DNA of 42,807 nt from JAIOPA01 sp046076045 (lineage in GTDB: Bacteria; Eisenbacteria; RBG-16-71-46): the NCBI GenBank assembly GCA_046076045.1, contig JBJTRI010000172.1, forward strand, positions 1 to 42,807. The letters are read 5' to 3'. The notes beneath the pieces were generated by a model. It made no database searches, was not told the DNA's origin, and saw only the letters and a list, made by a program, of their open reading frames with translations. Made by a program: the position numbers and the translations under genes. Positions 24,119 through 30,999 of this stretch are shown piece after piece (the stretch's first letter is position 1; the number at the start of each line of letters is the position of its first letter).

Positions 24119-25738
24119 CTAGAACGCCCAGCGCATGTGGAGCGCGAGGTTCTGGCGGCTCTGGCGCTCGTCGCCCGGATCGGCGTAGTCCTGGTCGCGG
24201 AACTCGAGCTGGTAGCCCGCCTGCAACGTCCACGCCGCCTTCGCCGGCGCGTAGCCGAGGCCGATCGTGTAGGCGTTCGCCACGTACTCGTTGCCGTTCA
24301 GGTAGTCGTCCTCGTCCACCGACCGGCGCGCATAGCCGCCGCGCACCATGAGGCGCTCGCCGAGCGGACGCTCCACGCCGACGCGCACGTCGGACGCCAC
24401 GCGCCGCGGCCCAAGGCCCGCCACCGAGTTCGAGTGCGCATCGCGCGTCCAGCGGTACTCCACGCCGATGAGCGTCGAGCCGATCGGGTGGCTGCCGCCG
24501 AGCGTGAGCGCGAGCGCGTTCCTCTGCGTCGCGACCGGCCCGATGCTGTCGGGCAGCGCGAGCGTGTCGGCACCCGCGCGATTGAACGCCTCGTTGATGA
24601 AGCGGTTGAGCGAGGTCGGGTCGTCGGCCTTGGGCGGGTCCAGCCAGACCTGCGAGAACCCGGTGGCGACCTGCCCCGAGAGGACCGCGCGGCCCGGCGT
24701 CCAGCGCAGACGGGCCTGCGACTCGCGGATGCGCTCGCTGCGCGTGAACAGGTTGCCGCGGCCCGTGAGCGCGATGGCGCCGACGCCGGCCGAGGCGGTG
24801 AAGCGCCAGTCGCGCTCCGAATCGCTCATGCGGTACGAGCCGTCGAGACCGTACTCGAGGTCGCGCGCCAGCCGGCCGACGAGGGCGGCCTGACCGGTCA
24901 GCCACGGACGGTCCTCGGTCATCTCCGAGGTCGAACGCACGAGCTCGTTGAACTCCTCGATGCGGATGACCTCGCGCTCGAGGTTCACGGCCAGCTTGGT
25001 GGAGCGGCCGATCGCGTACGCCGTCGAGACGCCGTAGCTGGTCGAGTTGGCGCGCGAGTCGGTGGGATCGAACTCGCTCGGCGGGGTCACCACGTCACCG
25101 CCGCCGCCGATCCACTCGCCGGCGTCGTTGGTGATGATGGAGCGGAACGTCTCCTCGACCTTCTCGTTGCGGAAGCGCAGGTGGAGCGCGTACTGCAGGT
25201 GACGGTCGAGCACGCGCGGCATGACGCCGCCCAGCACCGCGAGCACCTGCGGGTGCGACAGGCCCCGACGCTGCTCGACGGCACCCGAGTACGGGGTGTC
25301 CCAGCGCAGCGAGCTCAGGTCGCCCACCACGCCGAACGAGCCGCCGCTGGTGCGGTTGCGGTACACCGCCTCACCCACGAGGAAGTTGCCGCGCGCAGCC
25401 ATGTTCTCGCGCAGGCGGCCACCGGGCAGGTCGCGCACCGACGACAGCGAGCCCGTGCCCGGGCGCAGTTCCACGGTGGACACCGAGTCGTCGAGCCCCA
25501 GGCCCACGGGGATGCCGGCGAAGTCCCAGAGGTTGGTCTGGTTGTCCTTGTCGCGGACCGCGATCGACAGGCCACCCATGCCGAGCAGGCGGGGGCTGCG
25601 GGCGGCCTGCGTGTTCGCGAGATCCACGCCGCTCAGGGCGGTCTCGAAGTACTGCGCCGACACGGCGGCCGGCAGCAGCACGGCAGCGAACAGCGACAGG
25701 GACAACGCGCGCGGCAGGACCCAGCGCGTGGGGTTCAT
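24119..25738 (-). CDS. Outer membrane beta-barrel protein of unknown function
   Basis: The 539-residue protein has a signal peptide (about 1-28, LFAAVLLPAAVSAQ), then many alternating amphipathic strands, and ends in WAF, consistent with an outer membrane barrel. The N-terminal SPRLLGMGGLSIAV and NLWDFAGIPVGL recall the GMGG start of PorV/PorQ-like and FadL-like proteins, but I do not recognise a specific family. A GGAGC box precedes ATG 25738 and a strong promoter lies upstream (25853-25881). It is monocistronic, with a terminator after it, directly upstream of the receptor operon. It may contribute to the same surface system. Confidence 0.75.
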   Translation of the reverse strand: MNPTRWVLPRALSLSLFAAVLLPAAVSAQYFETALSGVDLANTQAARSPRLLGMGGLSIAVRDKDNQTNLWDFAGIPVGLGLDDSVSTVELRPGTGSLSSVRDLPGGRLRENMAARGNFLVGEAVYRNRTSGGSFGVVGDLSSLRWDTPYSGAVEQRRGLSHPQVLAVLGGVMPRVLDRHLQYALHLRFRNEKVEETFRSIITNDAGEWIGGGGDVVTPPSEFDPTDSRANSTSYGVSTAYAIGRSTKLAVNLEREVIRIEEFNELVRSTSEMTEDRPWLTGQAALVGRLARDLEYGLDGSYRMSDSERDWRFTASAGVGAIALTGRGNLFTRSERIRESQARLRWTPGRAVLSGQVATGFSQVWLDPPKADDPTSLNRFINEAFNRAGADTLALPDSIGPVATQRNALALTLGGSHPIGSTLIGVEYRWTRDAHSNSVAGLGPRRVASDVRVGVERPLGERLMVRGGYARRSVDEDDYLNGNEYVANAYTIGLGYAPAKAAWTLQAGYQLEFRDQDYADPGDERQSRQNLALHMRWAF

Positions 25739-25852
25739 CCACTGCTCCTTTCCAACGCTCTCCGAGGATCGGGGAAGCCGTGCGCACGAGGGAGCCACGA
25801 CCACCGCCCCGATCGGAGGCGGGTGCCCGCACGGTTCACGAAGTGACGCGGG

Positions 25853-25881
25853 ATACTAGGAACGGCCCGGGGGGGTGTCAA
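25853..25881 (-). promoter_or_regulatory. Strong sigma70-type promoter for the barrel gene
   Basis: TTGACA (25876-25881), a 17-base spacer and TAGTAT (25853-25858) on the minus strand give a near-consensus promoter about 115 bases before ATG 25738. It is the best promoter match in the window. Confidence 0.8.
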
Positions 25882-25889
25882 CGGGCGGG

Positions 25890-25912
25890 CGGCCCGCTCC
25901 CCTCCCGGGCCG
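25890..25912 (-). terminator. Short hairpin after the phosphomannomutase gene
   Basis: CGGCCCG (25890-25896) and CGGGCCG (25906-25912) pair around a 9-base loop, ten bases after the stop of the mutase gene and abutting the next gene's -35 box. The stem is short and has no T-tract, so the terminator call is tentative. Confidence 0.45.
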
Positions 25913-25921
25913 TCCGGCCGG

Positions 25922-27295
25922 TCAGTGCCCGACCGGGTGGTCCTCGATGCCGAGCCGGTGCAGGGCCGACATCATGGTGTCGCGGATCTCGGCCAGACGG
26001 GCCTCGGTCCGGGCCTCGAAGCGCACCACCAGCACCGGCTGGGTGTTCGAGGCGCGCACGAGCCCCCATCCGTCGCCGAACTCGACGCGGATACCGTCGA
26101 TGTCCACCACCTCGAAGCGCCCCGCGAACTCGGACTTGAGCAGCTCGGGCACCTGGAACTTGCGCTCCTCGGGGCAGGCGAGCCGGGTCTCGGGGGTGGC
26201 GAAGTACTGCGGCATGCCCGCCACGAGCTCGTCGAGCGTGTGCCCGGTGGACGCCACGTAGCGCAGCAGGCGGCCGGCGGCGAACAGCGCGTCGTCGAAC
26301 CCGAAGAAGCCCTCCGCGAAGAACATGTGGCCCGACATCTCGCCCGCCACCGGCGCGCCGGTCTCGGCCAGCTTCTTCTTGATGAGCGAGTGCCCGGTCT
26401 TCCACATGAGCGGCTGCCCGCCGTGGGCGCGGATGTCCTCGGCGAGCGCCTGCGAGCACTTGACGTCGAAGATGATGGGCGCGCCCGGCACGCGCGTGAG
26501 CACGTCGCGCGCGAACAGCGCGAGCAGCTGGTCGCCCCACACGATGCGGCCCGAGGCGGTCACCGCCCCGATCCGGTCGGCGTCGCCGTCGAACCCGATG
26601 CCGAGGTCGGCGCCGGTCTCGGCGACCTTGCGCTGCAGGTCCACGACCAGCGCGGGCACGGTCGGGTCGGGCAGGTGGTTGGGGAACGTGCCGTCGAGCT
26701 CGGCGAACAGCGGGATCACGGTGTGCCCCATGCGCTCGAAGACCTGCGGCACCACGGTGCCGGCGCAGCCGTTGCCGCAGTCCATCACGACGCGCAGCCC
26801 CTTCGGGCTCGTGCAGCGCTCGACCAGCATGGCGCGGTACTCGTCGAGGATGGGCGCGTCGGTCGCCGAACCGCCCGTGGCGGTGGTGAGCTCGCCGGCG
26901 CGGATGGCGCGCAGCATCTCCTGGATCTCGGCGCCGTAGAGCGGCAGCTTGCGCTTGGCCATCTTGAAGCCGTTGAACTCGGGCGGGTTGTGGCTGCCCG
27001 TGATCTGCATGCCACCGTCGAGCCCGCGCGCGGCGACCGCGTAGTACAGGGCCGGGGTGGGCACCACGCCGACGCGCTGCACCTGCAGTCCGGCGCTCAC
27101 CATGCCGCGCTCGGCTGCGCGCGCGAGGCGCTCGGACGAGGGGCGCACGTCCTGTCCCAGCGCCACCCGCGTGCCGCCCTCGGCCCGGATGCGGGTCGCG
27201 AACGCCTGCCCCACCGCCTCGGCGGTGGCGTCGGTGAGTTCGGTCTCGTGCAGACCGCGGATGTCGTACTCGCGGAAGATGTGGCCGGGGATCAT
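25922..27295 (-). CDS. Phosphomannomutase/phosphoglucomutase
   Basis: The 457-residue protein belongs to the alpha-D-phosphohexomutase family of the AlgC/ManB type. The phosphoserine loop is TGSHNPPEFNG with Ser101, the metal loop is FDGDADRIG, the sugar loop is GEMSGHMFF, and the C-terminal phosphate loop is RASNTQPVLVVRFEA. It interconverts hexose 1- and 6-phosphates for sugar-nucleotide and polysaccharide synthesis. The N-terminus FREYDIRG matches bifunctional PMM/PGM enzymes. Its ATG at 27295 overlaps the prfB stop (ATGA), so the two genes are translationally coupled. Confidence 0.93.
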   Translation of the reverse strand: MIPGHIFREYDIRGLHETELTDATAEAVGQAFATRIRAEGGTRVALGQDVRPSSERLARAAERGMVSAGLQVQRVGVVPTPALYYAVAARGLDGGMQITGSHNPPEFNGFKMAKRKLPLYGAEIQEMLRAIRAGELTTATGGSATDAPILDEYRAMLVERCTSPKGLRVVMDCGNGCAGTVVPQVFERMGHTVIPLFAELDGTFPNHLPDPTVPALVVDLQRKVAETGADLGIGFDGDADRIGAVTASGRIVWGDQLLALFARDVLTRVPGAPIIFDVKCSQALAEDIRAHGGQPLMWKTGHSLIKKKLAETGAPVAGEMSGHMFFAEGFFGFDDALFAAGRLLRYVASTGHTLDELVAGMPQYFATPETRLACPEERKFQVPELLKSEFAGRFEVVDIDGIRVEFGDGWGLVRASNTQPVLVVRFEARTEARLAEIRDTMMSALHRLGIEDHPVGH

Positions 27296-28411
27296 GCGGG
27301 TTCCTTCTTGGGTTGCTGGGACTTGAGCCAGGCGTCGATGAACGGGTCGATGCCGCCATCGAGCACGCCGTGCACGTCGGGGATCTTGGTCTCGGTGCGG
27401 TGGTCGTTCGCCATGGTGTACGGCTGCAGCACGTACGACCGGATCTGCGAACCGAAGTCGATGTCGAGCTTCGTCCCGGCGAGCGCCTCGGTCTTGGCGC
27501 GCGCCTCCTGCTCCTTGAGCACGAACAGGCGCGCGGTCAGGATCTTCATGGCCGCGTCCTTGTTGCGGTGCTGGCTGCGCTCGGCCTGCGACGTCACGAC
27601 GAGCCCGGTGGGTAGGTGCGTGATGCGCACGGCCGACTCGGTCTTGTTGACGTGCTGGCCGCCGGCGCCGCCCGCGCGCATGGTGTCGATGCGCAGGTCC
27701 TTGGGGTCGATCTCCACCTTGACGGTGTTGTCGATCATGGGCAGCACGGTGATGGACGAGAACGAGGTGTGGCGGCGCGCGTTGGCGTCGTAGGGCGAGA
27801 TGCGCACGAGCCGGTGCACGCCGGACTCGGCGCGCAGATAGCCGTAGGCGAACTCGCTGTCCACCTCGAGCGTCGCGTCCTTGATGCCGGCCTCGTCGCC
27901 GGCCTGGAAGTCGAGGAGCGAGACCTTGAAACCGCGCCGCTCGGCCCAGCGCTGGTACATGCGCATGAGCATCTCGGCCCAGTCCTGCGACTCGGTGCCG
28001 CCCGCGCCCGGGTGGATGATCACGATGGCGCCGAAGCGGTCGTACTCGCCGGTGAGCAGACTGCGCGTCTCCATGGCCTCGACCTTGCGCTCCAGGCCCT
28101 CGAGCTCGCGCTGCACCTCGGCGAGCATCCCCTCGTCGGAATCGGTGTCGGCCATCTCGAACAGCTCGACGAGACTGCGGAGCAGGCCCGAGTGGGCTGT
28201 GTACTCGTCGATCGCGTTCTTGGACGACTTCATGCGCACGACGACCTTCTGCGCGTCCTCGGGCCGGTCCCAGAACCCGGGCTCGGCCATGCGGGACTCG
28301 AGCTCGGCGACCTCGGCGGTCAGGGCCTCGATGTCAAAGGTACCTCCGCAGACCGTCCAGGCGGATGCCGGTCTGCTCGAGGCGCTTGCGGATCTCGGAC
28401 GGGTTCAGCAT
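27292..28411 (-). CDS. prfB: Peptide chain release factor 2, with +1 programmed frameshift
   Basis: Read through the frameshift, the product is about 372 residues, normal for RF2. The first 25 codons (starting MLNPSEIRKRLEQ, from ATG 28411) end at CTT followed by TGA (28334-28336). Shifting +1 over CTTTGAC continues into DIEALTAEVAELESRMAEPGFW and the rest of the protein. GGAGG lies just upstream as the internal Shine-Dalgarno. The catalytic GGQ motif (AGGAGGQHVNKTESAVR) is present. RF2 terminates at UGA and UAA and regulates its own synthesis through this shift. It should be annotated as one gene, not a pseudogene. Confidence 0.97.
28333..28347 (-). promoter_or_regulatory. prfB programmed frameshift signal
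   Basis: The 15-base element GGAGGTACCTTTGAC contains an SD-like GGAGG, the slippery CTT, the in-frame TGA stop and the favourable following C. It matches the well-known RF2 autoregulatory site. Confidence 0.96.
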
Positions 28412-28458
28412 GAGGGGCTCGCAGGGTTCGGGGACGACGGCGCGACGTTCGCCGCCGG

Positions 28459-28487
28459 ACCTTACGCACCCCCGCGGGCCCGCGCAA
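28459..28487 (-). promoter_or_regulatory. Candidate promoter of prfB
   Basis: TTGCGC (28482-28487), 17 bases, then TAAGGT (28459-28464) on the minus strand, about 48 bases upstream of ATG 28411. Spacing is ideal and both boxes are partial matches. Confidence 0.5.
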
Positions 28488-28497
28488 TGCGCGGCCC
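28476..28497 (-). terminator. Hairpin after the TPR-protein gene
   Basis: Imperfect inverted arms GGGCCCGCGCA and TGCGCGGCCC (one-base bulge) lie eight bases after the TPR gene stop. The stem overlaps the candidate prfB -35 box, so termination and initiation may share DNA here. Confidence 0.4.
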
Positions 28498-28504
28498 GCC
28501 CCCG

Positions 28505-30307
28505 TCAGTCCGCGTCGCGGCCGTCGAGCCGGGCGAGCGCGCGCTCGGCCTGCGCGGCACACTCGGTGCCGAGCGTGGTGCCGCTCGAGCGACCGAGCGC
28601 ACGCGCCACCTCGAGCCACTCGCGGCGGCGCTCGTCGGACTCCTCGCCCTCGGTGAGCGACGCCAGGTTGAGCGCCGCGTTGGCGGCCGCGGTGCGACCG
28701 CTCGGCGTGCCGCTCGCGCGCCCGCGTGCGAGGGCGGACTCGTACTGGAACCGCGCCTCGTACTCGCGCTCGAGTCCGAGCAGCGTGTGGCCCAGGTTGA
28801 CCATCGCCATGGCCGCGAGCGCGTCGGTCTCGGGGTCGGCGCCGTCGCGGTCGCGCAGCCGCGCGAGCGCGTCCTTGAACGCGCGCACCGCGGGCTCGAA
28901 CCGCCGCGCGCGGCGATGCAGGTGGCCGGCGAGCAGGCGCGCGTCGAGCGCGATGCGCGCGCCCACGTCGGTGCCGCTGCCCTCGCCCAACCGCGTCACC
29001 TCGTCGAGCGCGCCGAGCGCGTCGTCGGGGCGGCCCTCGTGCAGCATCTGGAACGCCTGCGCGTAGCGGGCCGCCGCCTCGAGCGCGCGCCCGGTGGGCG
29101 TGTCTAGCGTGCGCGTGAACGCGAGCGACTCCTCGGCCAGTCCGCGCGCCTCGTCCCAGCGCTCGAGCAGCGCGAACGCGCGGTGCAGGTTGCAGGCGGC
29201 CTGTCCGGCGATCTCGCGCAGCACGGGCTCGTCGGAGGTGCGCCCGAGCTCGAACACCTGCCGCAGGTGCACGGTGGCCTCGGCGCGCTCGCCGGCGTCC
29301 CCGAGCGCCTGTCCCAAGCGCAGGCGCGCGAGCAGCGCGAAGCGGAACGCCGCACCGGGCTCGCAGTCGGCGGCCAACGCGAGCGCCTCGCGCAGGCGGG
29401 CGATCGCGTCGGGCCCGCGGCCCGCGGCCATCGCGCGCTCGGCGAGCGCGAGAGCGCCCTGCAGTGCGGCGAGCGCGCCCTCGGGCAGACCGCTCGCGCG
29501 ACCGGTCTCGATCGCACGCCGGTACTGGCGGTCGGCCTCGGGGGCGCCCAACAGCCCCTCGCGGTCGGACAGCCCCGCCAGAGCGAGCGCGGCCTTGGCG
29601 CACGCCATGCGGCCGAGCGGCGTGCCCGACGGCTCGCCCACGCGACCCACCGCCTCGAACATGCGCTGCGCGCGGGCGAGCTCGCCCTCGCGCACGAAGT
29701 GGTGACCCAGGTTGAACGCCGCGACCGCCGCCGGGTCCCAGCCGCCGGGATGCCCGGCCTTGAGCCCGAGTTCCAGCGCCTGGTGCCAGCGCTCCACCGC
29801 GCGCGGGGTGTCGCCCTCCTCGCTCAACAGGATGCCGAGGTTGAATGCGGCCTGCGTGAGCATGCCGAGCAGGTGCGCCGATTCCGAATCGCGCCCCAGC
29901 TCGATCGCCTCGCCGTAGCGCTGGCGCGCGCGCGCGGTCTCGCCCGCCTCCTGGTCGAGGATCGCGAGTCGCGACAGCACGCCGGCGCGGCGATGGCGGC
30001 CGGTCGGGTCGCCGACGCGGAAGCTGCGCATGACGGCGCACTCGAAGTGCGTCACCGCCTCGTCGCGGCGGCCCACCGAACGCAGGCGTTCGCCGAGCGC
30101 GAGCGAGGCCTCGATCACGAGCAGGTCGGCGTCGGGACCGCTCACGCGCTCGGCCTGCGCGAGCGCCTCGCGCAACCGGGCGAGGCGGGTCTCGGCGTCG
30201 TCCTCGGCGAGCGCGGCCTCGAGCGCGAGGGCCGCGCGGTCGAGCGGCGGCAGCGCGGGCTCGAGCCCCAGCGCGCGGCGCAGTCGTGCGAACAGGCGGG
30301 CGATCAC
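28505..30307 (-). CDS. Large TPR-repeat protein
   Basis: The 600-residue cytosolic protein is built almost wholly of about ten helical repeats. Each carries a loop of the type GRxSGTPxGR followed by an AAxAALNLA helix, for example EPSGTPLGRMACAKAALALA, ASGTPSGRTAAANAALNLA and SSGTTLGTECAAQAERALA. This is a TPR subtype. No catalytic domain or signal peptide is seen, so it is probably a scaffold; partners are unknown. The GTG at 30307 overlaps the coaE stop (GTGA), making it the last gene of the ftsK-to-coaE operon. Confidence 0.8.
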   Translation of the reverse strand: MIARLFARLRRALGLEPALPPLDRAALALEAALAEDDAETRLARLREALAQAERVSGPDADLLVIEASLALGERLRSVGRRDEAVTHFECAVMRSFRVGDPTGRHRRAGVLSRLAILDQEAGETARARQRYGEAIELGRDSESAHLLGMLTQAAFNLGILLSEEGDTPRAVERWHQALELGLKAGHPGGWDPAAVAAFNLGHHFVREGELARAQRMFEAVGRVGEPSGTPLGRMACAKAALALAGLSDREGLLGAPEADRQYRRAIETGRASGLPEGALAALQGALALAERAMAAGRGPDAIARLREALALAADCEPGAAFRFALLARLRLGQALGDAGERAEATVHLRQVFELGRTSDEPVLREIAGQAACNLHRAFALLERWDEARGLAEESLAFTRTLDTPTGRALEAAARYAQAFQMLHEGRPDDALGALDEVTRLGEGSGTDVGARIALDARLLAGHLHRRARRFEPAVRAFKDALARLRDRDGADPETDALAAMAMVNLGHTLLGLEREYEARFQYESALARGRASGTPSGRTAAANAALNLASLTEGEESDERRREWLEVARALGRSSGTTLGTECAAQAERALARLDGRDAD

Positions 30308-30999
30308 GCCCCACCCCCGCGGCGTGCGGCGCGCCGTCCCTCGAGCCAGCGCGTCGCGGTCGCGACGGCCTCGGACTCCGCACCGTCGTTGCGCACCACG
30401 GCGTCGGCGAGCGAGGCGAACGAGTCGTGCGAGCGCGCGGCCGCGAGCCGGCGGCGCGCCTCGTCCTCGCTCCAACCCCGCCGCGCGACCAGACGTTCGA
30501 CCTGCCGCTCGGGCGCGGCGAGCACCGCGATCACCGCGTCGCACTCGCGTTCGAGGTTCCAGTCGAGCAGCAGTGCGGCGTCGATCACCACCAGCCCCGC
30601 CCCGGTGCGCGTGGCCTCGGCGATGCCGGAGCGCAGGCGCGCGAGGATGCGCGGGTGGACGAGCGCGTTCAGACGCGCGAGCGCGGCGGGCTCGCGGAAC
30701 ACGCGTTCGGCGACGCGCGCGCGATCGAGCGTGCCATCGGCGCGATAGACCTCGGGGCCGTAGTCGGCCGCCAGCGCGGCGCGCACCTCGGGGTCGCGGT
30801 CGGTGACCTCGTGCCCCATGCGGTCGGCGTCGAGCAGCACCGCCCCGGGGGCCGACGCGAGCGCGCGCGCGACCGTGCTCTTGCCGGCCCCGGCGGGACC
30901 GACGACGGCGAGCACGAACGGTCCGGTCGTCGGGGCGCGACGGTTCGCGCGCACGGACGTGGGGACCGGCTCGGGGATGGGCGGACGGTCAGTGGACAT
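30304..30999 (-). CDS. coaE: Dephospho-CoA kinase
   Basis: The 231-residue protein has the P-loop GPAGAGKST, the LDADRMGHEV block and LNALVHPRILARL, all typical of CoaE. It phosphorylates dephospho-CoA, the last step of coenzyme A synthesis. The ATG at 30999 lies inside the polA 3' end, overlapping by 11 bases. About 25 residues precede the P-loop, a modest N-terminal extension. polA-coaE adjacency is common in bacteria. Confidence 0.94.
   Translation of the reverse strand: MSTDRPPIPEPVPTSVRANRRAPTTGPFVLAVVGPAGAGKSTVARALASAPGAVLLDADRMGHEVTDRDPEVRAALAADYGPEVYRADGTLDRARVAERVFREPAALARLNALVHPRILARLRSGIAEATRTGAGLVVIDAALLLDWNLERECDAVIAVLAAPERQVERLVARRGWSEDEARRRLAAARSHDSFASLADAVVRNDGAESEAVATATRWLEGRRAARRGGGA

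Noticed and set aside
28334..28411. Apparent in-frame stop at codon 26 of prfB suggesting a pseudogene
   Set aside because: The TGA is part of the conserved programmed +1 frameshift signal.
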